64,000 nt of DNA from Cytobacillus oceanisediminis (GCF_007830235.1 NZ_VLKI01000014.1:59453-123452), one strand, 5' to 3'; shown: positions 44,864-54,633, numbered from the stretch's first letter. Notes: a model not told the origin generated them from the sequence alone. Program-made: numbers and translations.

Positions 44864-44883
44864 GTTTTCCTTCATCCTTTCCG

Positions 44884-45625
44884 TTATAAAACAAGCTCTT
44901 TTTCTTTTAAATGAGCTCCAGAAATTCCTGGATGTGTCATTTCATAGCTATCTAAAATAATATTGAGCTCTTCATTTGAAAGTATATTGTATGCAACGTA
45001 CTGATTTTCCTGATGTTATTGCTTCTCGTGCAAGTTGTGCTGATTTTTCATAGCCGATATGTGGATTGAGAGCCGTAATCATCCCTACACTTTTTTCAAC
45101 GTTGTCTTTTAATAGCTTTTCATTTGCTTCAATACCAGCTACACAGTAATCGGTAAAAACTTTGAAGCCGTTTGTCATCATATGAATCGATTGAAGCAGA
45201 TTAAAAACAAGAATAGGTTCCATAACATTGAGTTCAAACTGCCCTGCTTCAGAGGCAAGGCTTATAGTCTGATCATTTCCAATCACATGAAAGGCAATTT
45301 GGTTAATGACTTCAGCCATAACAGGATTCACTTTTCCAGGCATAATCGATGAACCCGGTTGACGGGAAGGCAAATGAATATTATTAAGTCCTGTACGCGG
45401 ACCTGATGCCATAAAGCGCAGATCATTTGCAATTTTCGACATGTTCACCATACAAATTTTTAAAGCCTATGATAATTCAGTATAGGCGTCTGTATTTTGT
45501 GTGGCATCGACAAGGTGTTCCGCTCTTGTTAATGGAAGCCCGCTAATCACTGAAAGATAAGCGACGACCGCTTCAATATATTTTGGATCAGCGTTTAACC
45601 CAGTGTAAGCGCATTCCACTAAAAC
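44884..45625 (-). pseudogene. aspA: Aspartate ammonia-lyase (aspA/ansB), broken 3' half
   Basis: Combined frames encode the C-terminal half of aspartase. First comes ALNADPKYIEAVVAYLSVISGLPLTRAEHLVDATQNTDAYTEL in separate pieces, with a TAG at about 45468. Then MSKIANDLRFMASG and the signature GSSIMPGKVNP follow. A frameshift near 44995 leads into ILSNEELNIILDSYEMTHPGISG. The first 220 or so residues are absent beyond 45625. Three independent lesions show it is long dead. In B. subtilis ansAB also sits next to mleN/mleA, so the remnant is an ancestral neighbour. Confidence 0.92.
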
Positions 45626-46135
45626 CTACAGAAAGTAACAATAAAAAACATTAAAATTTTCATAATGATGCTAATAGCCGTACCATTAGCTGGTGAGTTG
45701 AATTTTTACCCTTTTGAAGGGTTTATCATCGTCCGATTTTGGTTGGAGGATTTGGGGTTTTTATCGAGATTCTAGCGAGCATGATCTAATCTCTTTAAGA
45801 TAGGTAGTGTCAGGAGATCTTATCAATTTTTTGACCCTCATACTAATCATTGAGGTTGCCTTTATTCGCAGCTTCTTTGTTCTTGGCTTTTTTAACATCT
45901 TAATTTTTCGCCAAGTAATGCGCCATTTTGTTGAAGAATTGAATCATTACCAGTAATGTCATTCTTCTTCAATTAGTTAAAGGATAATTATAAATTAATT
46001 TCATATTCCATTCGTTTTGCTGACTCTATAGCAGCTTCCTTTCCAAGCAGTCGAGAAATCAGATGAATAGACATATTTATTTCTGCTGAAATCACTCCAG
46101 AAGTTTAATTTTTTTTATCAACATAAATCAATCTC
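45626..46135. other. Graveyard of short coding remnants
   Basis: The region has no intact gene but several protein-like scraps. On the plus strand at 45665-45775 is a 36-residue piece with MMLIAVPLAGELNFYPFE, resembling the N-terminal membrane part of an unidentified sensor. On the minus strand near 45848-45926 is a short KKAKNKEAANKGNLND piece, interrupted by a stop. The DJ-1/PfpI remnant at 45988-46102 is listed separately. Confidence 0.55.
45988..46102 (-). pseudogene. DJ-1/PfpI-family C-terminal remnant
   Basis: The minus strand encodes about 37 residues (SGVISAEINMSIHLISRL, then GKEAAIESAKRMEYE) that resemble the end of DJ-1/PfpI proteins, normally SAGIDMALHLV and ATARHMEY. It begins directly after an in-frame stop and has no start. 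Confidence 0.6.
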
Positions 46136-46162
46136 TGTCACAAATACCCCTTCTTCATCGTC
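46136..46162 (+). promoter_or_regulatory. ECF41-type sigma factor promoter
   Basis: TGTCACA (46136-46142) and CGTC (46159-46162) are separated by exactly 16 bases, the pattern reported for ECF41 targets (TGTCACA-N16-CGTC). It stands 36 bases before the FAD oxidoreductase start, and an ECF41 gene follows, so autoregulation is implied. Confidence 0.8.
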
Positions 46163-46197
46163 TTGATTTGTGAATGAATATATAGGAGGTTATTTGG

Positions 46198-47492
46198 ATG
46201 AATCCAAAATGGGATGTTGTTATTGTTGGTGGCGGATTAGCTGGTTACGTTGCGGCAAATTTTTTAGCTAATACTAATTTGAAAGTGTTAATTTTAGAAA
46301 AAGCAAAGAAGGTAGGAGGACGTGCCAAAACAGATAGAATCAATCAGCAGTTCTTTAATTTAGGCCCTCATGCTCTTTATAATAAAGGAAAAGCCAGACC
46401 TATTCTCGAAGAATTAGGCATTACCCCTGAAGGGAACACGCCAAGATTAGGAGGTCTCTTATTAGAAAACAATACCCAGTATACAGCGCCTTTCTCTACA
46501 CTCGGGCTCTTAAAGACAAGGTTTTTGAATTGGAAAGAACGTAAAGAGTGGATCTCATCGTTGATAAAGATAAAAAATTCCATATCAGATGAATTAGTCA
46601 CACAGACGTTTCAAAAGTGGGTTCAGCAAACTGCCAAATCTGAAAAAGTCCGATCGTTACTTTATATCATGGGGAGATTGGCCACGTATTGCCATTCCCC
46701 TGAGAAAGTCAGTGCAAACGTTATTGTCTCTCATATGCAGTATGCTATGGGAGGTGTCATTTATTTAGATGGCGGATGGCAGACGATGATTGATCAGCTC
46801 CACAATCAAGCGGTCATCTCAGGAGTTCAAATTCAAACTAATTCAAACGTGAAACAAATTGTCACAAATGAATCAGATCAATTTCAATTGATCCTGTCAA
46901 ACAACGATATTATTCAATCAAAACATATACTTTATACAGCAGCCCCTCATGAATTAAACAAATTGTTAGCAGAATCAGTCCCCCAGCCTCAGAGGAGTTT
47001 TTTCGAACAGATAAAACCTATAAAAGCCGCAACATTAGATGTCTCATTAAAAAAGCTCCCCATTCCAAAACTGCTGTTCGCCATGGGGATAACCGATTCC
47101 ATCTATTATTCTGTCCATTCAAAATATGCAAGACTTTCGAAAGATGGACTGAGTACAATCCTTCATGTACTTAAATATCATCACCCAGATGAGAAGATAA
47201 ATGGGAGAAAGGAGAAAGCTAACCTCGAAAAGTTCTTAGACATGATTCAGCCAGGTTGGCGAAAGTATGAAGTGGCAAGTCGTTGTTTACCTCAAATAAC
47301 CGTAAGTTATCGCTTACCCCAAATTGGGGATGAAAAAGAGTCTGTCACTCCGAAACACATATTCCCGGGTTATTTATAGCTGGTGACTGGGCATCGCCGT
47401 ATTCTATTTTATCAGAAGGAGCTGTCGAGAGCGGAAAACAAGCAGCAAATGAAATCATTCGAAAAGAATCGAGGTGGTCTAATGCAACTTAG
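46198..47492 (+). pseudogene. FAD-dependent oxidoreductase (phytoene desaturase/amine oxidase-like), 1-nt frameshift near the end
   Basis: The protein starts with the dinucleotide-binding motif VVIVGGGLAGYVAANFLA and the GGRAKT motif typical of phytoene desaturase and amine oxidase relatives. The first frame stops at 47379, after HIFPGYL. The next frame continues with GLFIAGDWASPYSILSEGAVESG, the family's FAD-binding C-terminal motif, to a stop at 47492. One missing G in the CCCGGG run at about 47364-47369 explains this; restored, the product has about 431 residues. GGAGG precedes the ATG. Without the C-terminal motif FAD binding would be compromised. Its restored end overlaps the sigma gene start. 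Confidence 0.85.
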
Positions 47493-48350
47493 TAATGAAA
47501 ATTATCAAAACTTTAAACCTTTGTTATTCTCATTAGGTTATCGAATGCTAGGTTCAGTGGCGGATGCTGAAGATATTGTACAAGAAACTTTCTTACGTGC
47601 TTTCCAAATCAAAGATCAAAAGGTTGAAAACAAAAAAGCTTATCTTTGTAAAATGATGACGAACCGATGCCTTGATCTATTAAAATCCGCAAGAAAGATA
47701 CGAGAACAGTATATTGGTCCATGGAATCCTGAACCATTATTTTTGGGGGAAGCTGAGGCTGATGATCCATCAGAAGTTCTCCTGCAAAAAGAGGGCCTAA
47801 GTTTTGCTTATTTACGAATGATGGAGCATCTGTCTCCTCATGAACGTGCCGTTTTACTATTAAGAGAGGTATTCGACTTTTCTTATGCAGAGATTGCCAA
47901 TATCATAGAAAAGAATGAGGACAACTGCAGAAAGATATTCAGCCGATCAAAGCAAAAAATCTCAGCTGTAGAGAACGAGAGCTTGCACTATGAGAAAAAT
48001 AAATCCGTTGTCAGTCGTTTTATCCAAGCCTTTCAAATGCAAAATACAGCTGACCTGCTTGAGCTAGTATCAGATAAAGTCACATTGTACTCAGATGGCG
48101 GCGGGAAAGTCAAAGCCGCTGTTCGTCCAATTCTATCACGTCCAAAGGTTTTCGCATTTTTATTCGGTGTGGGAAAAAAGTTGCAGAAGACTATTATTTT
48201 GAAATCAAAAATGCCAATGGTCAGCTCTCACTCGTTAATTATATGAACGGCACCATTCATAGTACTATCAGCTTCTATATTCACAATGATAAAATTATGG
48301 AAATTTATTTAACTATGAATCCTGATAAGTTACCCATTCTAGGAAAATAG
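47482..48350 (+). pseudogene. ECF41 sigma factor with frameshifted regulatory domain
   Basis: The sigma-70 region 2 (YRMLGSVADAEDIVQETFLRAFQ) and region 4 (HLSPHERAVLLLREVFDFSYAEIA) are intact. Between them is the WNPEP linker and after them the SnoaL-like extension with DGGGKV, all hallmarks of group ECF41. At the A6 run 48174-48179 the frame is lost. The shifted frame runs on with VAEDYYFEIKNANGQL to NPDKLPILGK, the conserved C-terminal motif, ending at 48350. The undisturbed frame stops at 48246 without NPDKL. Start is the ATG at 47482 behind GAGGTGG, not the longer frame. The gene and the oxidoreductase gene appear to form one operon. Confidence 0.88.
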
Positions 48351-48511
48351 AGGATTAAAAAACGGTCAGGCGTAAAAATGGTCTAATTCAAAAGGACACT
48401 TCCTTATTTAGAGTGTACTGCAAAGTACAATTTATGAAAATAAGGCTCTTTTCTAAAAAATTGTTGTTTTTGAATAAGTTGTGTGAAGGAACACTGTTGA
48501 CAAAAAGGTTG

Positions 48512-48641
48512 GTTGATTAGAGCGTAAGGTGCGAGACTCCAGCGGGAGGAGTGGGACAGGTGAGACCCCACAGGCGCTTTTTGCCGAGGATGCTCACCGC
48601 CCTCCCCGCGGTTCGCTGAGCATCCTGGAGCGGAAATCAAC
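48512..48641 (+). repeat. Dispersed GC-rich element, copy 3
   Basis: This is the best preserved copy: GTTGATTAGAGCG, GGTGCGAGACTCCAGCGGGAGG, GGTGAGACCCCACAGGCGC, CCGAGGATGCTCACCGCC, GTTCGCTGAGCATCCTGGAGCGGAAATCAAC read in separate pieces. CTCC/GGAG and GATGCTCA/TGAGCATC pair, so it can fold on itself. Confidence 0.8.
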
Positions 48642-48842
48642 TTCTACCCAATACGTTTTAATTAGCAACAATGTTTGCGAAAACAGCCAAAAATAAAGAA
48701 TGGTAAAAAAAAGACTTACCTCCAGAACAGCACGACTTTGCAGCACTCTCATTTAATTAAAGCGCCCGATTGTTGAAGATCTTAATTACTTTGTCTTGTC
48801 GAAATAAGCACCCGTTTTTGAACAACAAATTATATAGATTGA

Positions 48843-49230
48843 TCATTCCGAATATCGTAGTATTCCTACTCCTGTTCCATCATTGAATTCTTTAAAATTT
48901 TGTTTTTTCCAAAAAGCGTCACTCTCAGGACTGTACGAATATAAATAGATTTCGGTCCCATTTAAGTCTTTTTTTAATTCATCAATAATCTTACTTCCAA
49001 TACCTTTTCTTTTTTCGAAAACCTCAAAGTTGTCTATATGTAGTTAAGTGCTCCATACATAGCTTTTGAGTATTCTATTAAAGCGACGATTTCCCCATCA
49101 ATTTCTATTTTATTTAGTATTATCTCACTTTCGAATCAAAGTTTGGGTTCCATGTTTTTAATGTTAAAAGTTTTTTATAAAATTCAAATTCCTCTTTATT
49201 ACAGTCTAATAATTTCAAATCTACCCCCAT
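48843..49230 (-). pseudogene. GNAT acetyltransferase with frameshifts
   Basis: From ATG at 49230 the first frame gives MGVDLKLLDCNKEEFEFYKK to NPNFDSKV, then stops. A second frame carries ILNKIEIDGEIVALIEYSKAMYGALNYI. A third carries the acetyl-CoA motif EVFEKRKGIGSKIIDELKK and SPESDAFWKKQNFKEF. Two frameshifts therefore break a GNAT N-acetyltransferase of about 130 residues. Confidence 0.85.
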
Positions 49231-49405
49231 CTTTTAGCATCTTTATCGCCAATATTTTCTTTCGGATCATATCACAAACTGTCAGTTAATATGGATTTTC
49301 TTATTAAACTAACCAGTAGAGAAGAAGAAATTTTATACTTTCTTATCAAAAAAACTCCTGGTTCGACTCAATTTCAGGAGATAACTATGCACCTTTTTTG
49401 ATTAA

Positions 49406-49735
49406 TTAATATGAAGCCAAGTTACCGTTCTTCAGCAAAAAATCATTTTTCCGCGTGTGATACACCTTTTCAACTTCCTTAAATTCTTTAAACAGAAATG
49501 GCAAATGACAGATATATTCCGAAACGATTTCTGATAAGCATCCACACAAACCAGTTGTATAGTAAAAATCACGGTCAGCCTCAGGCTCAATGCCCGATCT
49601 TAGTTTTCCGTTACCATCTACTAAATAACACCATGATATAGATTTATGTTGATCGTGATCGTAGGTTGTACCACTAAATAAATAATAATCTTCAAATGTT
49701 CTTATTGTTTCTATATTATGTTGCCAGCTCTTCAT
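49406..49735 (-). CDS. Hypothetical protein
   Basis: The 109-residue soluble protein is rich in Tyr, His and acidic residues (FEDYYLFSGTTYDHDQH, ADRDFYYTTGLCGCLSEIVSEYI). The ATG at 49735 follows AAGGGA by five bases; a TTG 18 bases up is an alternative. No family recognised. It lies between a dead GNAT gene and an empty region, so it may itself be a relic, although its frame is open. Confidence 0.5.
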   Translation of the reverse strand: MKSWQHNIETIRTFEDYYLFSGTTYDHDQHKSISWCYLVDGNGKLRSGIEPEADRDFYYTTGLCGCLSEIVSEYICHLPFLFKEFKEVEKVYHTRKNDFLLKNGNLASY

Positions 49736-49753
49736 ATGGATCCCTTTAATCAA

Positions 49754-50208
49754 ATTCTCTTAAGACTCGTATTTTCTAACTACTTTGAAATATCTTCAAA
49801 TAGGGGGAAAACTAGGTTATAGTTTGAGATTTTCTTTCTTTGGTTCTATAAAGAACATATTTGCTCATCAATTGAGCTTAACCGTTAATCATTATGTAGC
49901 CGGTCGCTTCATCACATTCCCACCTCAGATATATTTAATAGTAGCTTTCTCTAATAATTAACAGATATTGGAATTAAGGGATATTCTTCGTTCTTCAACC
50001 TGCCCCGTTTGTTCAATTAGAAGTTCAACAAAAAAGACGTTAATCTTGCCGATCAACGCACTAGTTGGTTAGTATTGTCCTTTTAAAACTTACCTTTCAG
50101 TTTTTAGGCAATGAATATAATACAAGTTATAACTACTTTGAGCCATTCACTGAACAAAATGTACAGATCATCAAATCACTGTAAAGCTGAATGATCACTT
50201 AGTATACT
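49754..50208. other. Intergenic, nothing recognised
   Basis: About 450 bases without a supported frame, terminator or operator. Composition is AT-rich. Confidence 0.5.
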
Positions 50209-51216
50209 TCACAACGGTGTAGGAGTATTAATTTGTTCATCAAAATTTAATTCTAAAAGTTGTCCAGCGTGAACCAATCCAGATCCAAAACCGTACATAA
50301 GAACTCGGTCTCCATTTCTGACTTTTCCCTCACGGATACCAAGATCGAGAGCTAAAGGAATTGTTGCAGCAGAGGTATTTCCAAAGTTGACCAAGCTATA
50401 AAGGGTTTTTTCCATTGGGTATTCTAGTTTTTCGCAAATCGGCTCTATCAACCTCAAGTTAGCACTATGAGGTAAAAACCAATCAACTTGATCTAAACTC
50501 GTTTGTGTTTTTTCTAAAATATGTCTTATACTATCGGGAACATTCCTTACAACCCATCGAAAAACCTCTCTACCATTTTGCACAAGATAATGAGTATCGA
50601 TTAACTCAATCCCATTAACCTTTTTTGAAAGTCCAGGACGATATACATGTTGTGCTCCTCTCCCATCACTTCCTAGATGGAATCCAATGAAACTTTTTGA
50701 TTGTTCATCTCTTTCAACTAATACCGCACCGGCACCATCACCAAATAAAATACAAGTACTTCTATCGTTATAATCCGTAATTTTTGAGAGTGTGTCTGCT
50801 CCAATAACTAGTACCTTTTTGTGAAGCCCAGAAGAAATTAAACTGTGTGCTGTATGCACTGCATAAACAAATCCTGCACACGCTGCACTTAAATCTATGG
50901 CACCTGTTTGAGATATATTTAATTGGTCCTGAATGATACTTGAGACAGATGGGAATGGAAAATCTGGTGTGCTTGTTGCCACAATAATCATATCTACATC
51001 TTCGACTTTTTTATTATATCTTTGCATTAAATCTTTTACAGCAGATACACATAAATCACTGGTAAATTCATCAAGACGAGTTATTCTACGTTCATGAATT
51101 CCTGTTCTTTGAACAATCCACTCATTATTTGTTTCGACCATTTGCTCTAGCTCAAAATTTGTTAATTTTTTTTCGGGTACATATGTCCCAATAGCTGTTA
51201 TTCTAGCCCCTATCAT
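50209..51216 (-). CDS. fabH: 3-oxoacyl-ACP synthase III family (FabH)
   Basis: The 335-residue thiolase-fold enzyme starts fatty-acid synthesis by condensing acyl-CoA with malonyl-ACP. The catalytic triad is intact: Cys in SAACAGF near 113, His in PHSANLRLI near 255 and Asn in NFGNTSAATIP near 285. The ATG at 51216 fits the GGGGTGG site; a GTG nine bases up lies within it. A near-perfect FapR operator immediately upstream supports a role in fatty-acid synthesis. No other fab gene is adjacent, so it may be an extra FabH (FabHB-like) of distinct chain preference. Confidence 0.93.
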   Translation of the reverse strand: MIGARITAIGTYVPEKKLTNFELEQMVETNNEWIVQRTGIHERRITRLDEFTSDLCVSAVKDLMQRYNKKVEDVDMIIVATSTPDFPFPSVSSIIQDQLNISQTGAIDLSAACAGFVYAVHTAHSLISSGLHKKVLVIGADTLSKITDYNDRSTCILFGDGAGAVLVERDEQSKSFIGFHLGSDGRGAQHVYRPGLSKKVNGIELIDTHYLVQNGREVFRWVVRNVPDSIRHILEKTQTSLDQVDWFLPHSANLRLIEPICEKLEYPMEKTLYSLVNFGNTSAATIPLALDLGIREGKVRNGDRVLMYGFGSGLVHAGQLLELNFDEQINTPTPL

Positions 51217-51249
51217 ACGCTCCACCCCATATTTTTTTAGAAGTTAGTA

Positions 51250-51266
51250 TTAATACCTGGTACTAA
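51250..51266. promoter_or_regulatory. FapR operator
   Basis: TTAATACCTGGTACTAA matches the 17-bp FapR consensus TTAGTACCTRGTACTAA at 16 positions, 34 bases before the fabH start. It predicts malonyl-CoA-relieved repression. Confidence 0.88.
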
Positions 51267-51350
51267 TTATAACAATTTATATTATTAAAAATCAATTTAA
51301 GTTCCTTTTTTCTATAACAAAAAGGCATACGGTACCTGCCCCAGTGGAAG

Positions 51351-51903
51351 GTGTTGAGGTGTTTTTTTCATGAGGACGAATTAAGTAAAGTGGACAATCA
51401 ACAAGAACATAAACAGTCACATAAAATCTTAGCAATCGAGAGTAGGATAAGGAGGGATAGGCTTTATTCATCGTCAAAATATTCCAGACCTTTTGAATTA
51501 CGTGATGAGAATTCCGATTATCGTTCATCCAGTTACTACGATAGTTACAGGTGTCTATAGAGGAACGATCCAGGGGAGCCGTTTCGGAGGTAAGAATATA
51601 ACCCTGAGGTTCTCTCAATATGGTTGGGTAGAAGGATTTATAGATGGAAATATACCGATTTATGGTAATACTTACGAACCAAATAACATAAGTCTACGGG
51701 AAGTAAGTGTAAATGATATAAGAATGTGGATGGCCGGTAACATTTCAACTACAAGTTCAACGACGCCGGAGGGGGGAAGCTTTCATGCGACTCCTGTTCC
51801 TGGACATTCCATAATTATAACTGGAGAAGTTTTCACTCCCGGGGGCAGAGTAGAAGATTTTAGTGCTCGGCTGATTAGGCCTGCAATGTTAACCCGTGAA
51901 TAA
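51351..51903 (+). pseudogene. Unknown protein gene, probably frameshifted
   Basis: Two overlapping frames look like parts of one protein. The first (51351-51560) ends in a charged, Ser/Tyr-rich stretch (RPFELRDENSDYRSSSYYDSYR). The second continues from about 51545 with GVYRGTIQGSRFGGKNITL, then FSQYGWVEGFIDGN, to the stop at 51903. The second frame alone has no ribosome binding site at its TTG (51493) or ATG (51505). A single indel near 51550 would join them into about 180 residues. Family unknown. Confidence 0.45.
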
Positions 51904-52080
51904 AATGTTCACTATTCTGCATTACTTCCGTATCACCTTTATCTTACTGCAAAAATAAATATCGTGATAATAATACCCATAAAAGCTGAAACGTCATGTG
52001 TTACAAAGAATTAAAATAACTGATCTAAGCCTACGTGCATAAAGAGTCATCAACAAATCAATAATTTTTTAGGAGATGAA

Positions 52081-52315
52081 ATGTTAATGTATCCAACTCC
52101 ACTAATCACTTATTACCATCCACAGGCATATTTTTCGTTTAGACCAAATCCTTTTCTTTATGGTCCATGGGTTAATTATGCTCCACTCAACCATACAACC
52201 TCTACCTCCACTATATTTTTATATGTATGATCCAACTTGTTATAATAACTGCATAGCATTTGGAGGAACTCCATACAGCTGTTCCCGCAGGTGCCGGTGG
52301 GAACCCCAAATTTAG
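52081..52315 (+). pseudogene. Small Tyr/Pro-rich gene, frameshifted, coat-protein-like
   Basis: AGGAGATGAA precedes an ATG at 52081 that opens 49 codons rich in Tyr, Pro and Phe (MYPTPLITYYHPQAYFSF, PNPFLYGPWVNYAP). It ends at 52230, while a second frame from about 52199 continues in the same style (PLPPLYFYMYDPTCYNNC) to 52315. The composition recalls small spore coat proteins, but this is only a resemblance. Confidence 0.45.
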
Positions 52316-52512
52316 AGGGGAACCTACTGAGTCGTGCCATTCCCTCATATACATTCTTCAAATTGATTTAGACCTGAAAAAAGGTTCTAGCTCTGTTCAA
52401 CCAAGTAAAAAAATGGAAACCCATAATAATTGGGTTTCCTTAAATTTTATCTAAAAATCAACATTAAAGATTAACAGAGCCTTAAAAAAAGGAATGTCTT
52501 TAAGATAACAAT

Positions 52513-52544
52513 AACCTGATAAGAAATTACTTATCAGGTTTTTT
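52513..52544 (+). terminator. Rho-independent terminator
   Basis: AACCTGATAAG pairs with CTTATCAGGTT, followed by TTTT, downstream of the small broken plus-strand gene. Confidence 0.8.
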
Positions 52545-52638
52545 GGTTCACGATTAAGTTGCTCAGTTCACTACTAAGTTGTATAGGGTTGTATAGTTTA
52601 CAACTGAGTTGTCTAAAGTCAGTGATTCGATGCTCAGG
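52545..52638 (+). repeat. Degenerate tandem array (F), 20-bp register
   Basis: Units resemble GTTCACNANTAAGTTGNTCA. AAGTT occurs at 52556 and 52576, a related GAGTT at 52606, and TGCTCAGG returns at 52631. A local duplication of GGGTTGTATA adds one 10-bp half step. It sits between a terminator and the end of glmS. Confidence 0.6.
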
Positions 52639-52694
52639 TTTTGTTAAAGTAAAAGCCAAATAAACCCATAAAACAATATAATTTTCAAGTGAGT

Positions 52695-52724
52695 AAAAAA
52701 GAAGCCGCCAATTTGGAGGCTTCC
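52695..52724 (-). terminator. Terminator of glmS
   Basis: On the minus strand GAAGCCTCC and GGCGGCTTC form a stem followed by TTTTTTAC, 85 bases after the glmS stop. Confidence 0.75.
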
Positions 52725-52809
52725 TCTGTATTATTACGCTATACAGCACTTTAATCCCTGTATAATAACTTTAATTTAATTGAACAATAATGCTTTTATA
52801 TTTTCCGGC

Positions 52810-54612
52810 TTACTCAACTGTAACCGACTTAGCCAGGTTACGCGGCTTATCTACGTCGCACTCGCGGTGCAGCGCAGCATAGTAAGAAATTAACTGTAAA
52901 GGTATAACAGAGATAAGAGGTGTTAATAATCCATTCACTTCCGGAATGATAAAGCTGTCTTCTTCCGTTTCCAGCCCTTTCATGGAAATGATGCAAGGGT
53001 TAGCTCCGCGGGCAACAACTTCTTTTACGTTTCCGCGAATGCTTAGATTAACACTTTCTTGAGTTGCCAAGGCAATAACTGGCGTACCGTTCTCGATTAA
53101 AGCGATTGTACCATGCTTTAATTCTCCGCCGGCAAAGCCTTCAGCTTGAATATAAGAGATTTCTTTTAGCTTAAGCGCACCTTCAAGGCCAACATAGAAG
53201 TCAATTCCGCGGCCAATGAAGAAAGCGTTGCGTGTAGTTGAAAGGAATTTGCGTGAAATCTCTTCAAACTCTTCTTTCGCGTCACAAAGAACTTCCATGG
53301 CATTTGCTACAATGCCCAGCTCCTGGACAAGGTTGAAGTCTAGGTCAATTCCACGGCTCTTTGCTGTAACTTCTGCAAGGATAGATAATACGGCAATCTG
53401 TGCTGTATAGGCTTTTGTAGAAGCAACGGCAATTTCAGGGCCGGCATAAAGCAATAATGTGTAATCTGCTTCACGGGATAAAGTTGAACCTTGAACGTTC
53501 GTAATCGTTAACGCCTTATGGCCCATTTCCTTTACGTTTACAAGCACTCCACGACTGTCAGCTGTTTCACCGCTCTGGGAAATAAAGATGAATAGCGGCT
53601 TTTCTGAAAGTAAAGGCATATTGTAGCCAAACTCACTAGAAATGTGCACTTCAACCGGAACCTTCGCCATTTTTTCAATGAACTGCTTTCCAACCAGACC
53701 TGCATGATAAGAAGTACCAGCCGCAATGATATAAATGCGGTCAGCATCATTCATCGCATCTACAATTTCCTGGTCGATTGTTAGATCGCCCCGGTCGTTT
53801 TGGTACTTTTGAATGATTTTGCGCATCACTAAAGGCTGCTCATCGATTTCTTTTAGCATATAGTGAGGGTACGTTCCTTTTTCAATATCACTGGCATCCA
53901 GCTCAGCAGTGTATGGGTCACGGCTGATGTCATCGCCATTCAGATTCTGAATCTTGACTTCATTCTTTGTGACAATAACGATTTCTTTATCCATTAGTTC
54001 AACGTATTGATCTGTAACTTGAAGCATTGCCATTGCGTCAGACGCTACCACATTAAATGTTTCGCCTAATCCGACTAAAAGCGGGCTTTTGTTTTTTGCA
54101 ACAAAAATCGTCTCGTTGTTTTCTACATCCAAAAGGGCAAGTGCATAAGATCCTTTTAAAAGTGTCAGTGTTTTGCGGAACGCCTCTTCAGTAGTTGATC
54201 CTTCGTTTACGAACAAATCAATAAGCTGAACGATGATTTCCGTATCTGTATCACTTTTAAGAGTAACTCCCTGCAAGTATTCGCGCTTTAAGATGTCATA
54301 GTTTTCAATTACGCCATTATGAACAAGCGTAAAACGGCCGGAAGTGCTTTGGTGAGGATGGGCATTTACTTTACTTGGCACTCCGTGAGTGGCCCAGCGA
54401 GTATGTCCAATCCCTGTGTTTGCCATAACATCTTCGTCAACAATGTTTCGTAAATCGGCAATTCGGCCTTTTTCTTTGAAAACCTGAACGCCGTTATCGT
54501 TCATCACAGCGATTCCTGCTGAATCATAGCCTCTATATTCAAGCTTTTCCAAGCCTTTTAATAAAATTTCTTTCGAATCCTGGCTCCCAATATATCCAAC
54601 GATACCACACAT
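52810..54612 (-). CDS. glmS: Glutamine--fructose-6-phosphate aminotransferase
   Basis: The 600-residue enzyme makes glucosamine-6-phosphate from fructose-6-phosphate and glutamine, the entry to peptidoglycan precursors. The Ntn glutaminase starts with the nucleophilic Cys (MCGIVGYIG), and two SIS isomerase domains follow ([12 protein letters not shown] near 350; [12 protein letters not shown] at the end). The ATG at 54612 lies after AGGAGG; the longer frame runs into that site. Length 600 is the family norm. It is controlled by the glmS ribozyme in its own leader. Confidence 0.97.
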   Translation of the reverse strand: MCGIVGYIGSQDSKEILLKGLEKLEYRGYDSAGIAVMNDNGVQVFKEKGRIADLRNIVDEDVMANTGIGHTRWATHGVPSKVNAHPHQSTSGRFTLVHNGVIENYDILKREYLQGVTLKSDTDTEIIVQLIDLFVNEGSTTEEAFRKTLTLLKGSYALALLDVENNETIFVAKNKSPLLVGLGETFNVVASDAMAMLQVTDQYVELMDKEIVIVTKNEVKIQNLNGDDISRDPYTAELDASDIEKGTYPHYMLKEIDEQPLVMRKIIQKYQNDRGDLTIDQEIVDAMNDADRIYIIAAGTSYHAGLVGKQFIEKMAKVPVEVHISSEFGYNMPLLSEKPLFIFISQSGETADSRGVLVNVKEMGHKALTITNVQGSTLSREADYTLLLYAGPEIAVASTKAYTAQIAVLSILAEVTAKSRGIDLDFNLVQELGIVANAMEVLCDAKEEFEEISRKFLSTTRNAFFIGRGIDFYVGLEGALKLKEISYIQAEGFAGGELKHGTIALIENGTPVIALATQESVNLSIRGNVKEVVARGANPCIISMKGLETEEDSFIIPEVNGLLTPLISVIPLQLISYYAALHRECDVDKPRNLAKSVTVE

Positions 54613-54633
54613 ACTTCTTTTCCTCCTAAAATG

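Noticed and set aside
47383..47481. N-terminal extension of the ECF41 sigma frame
   Set aside because: The extension overlaps the end of the oxidoreductase gene, has no ribosome binding site, and GAGGTGG precedes the ATG at 47482.
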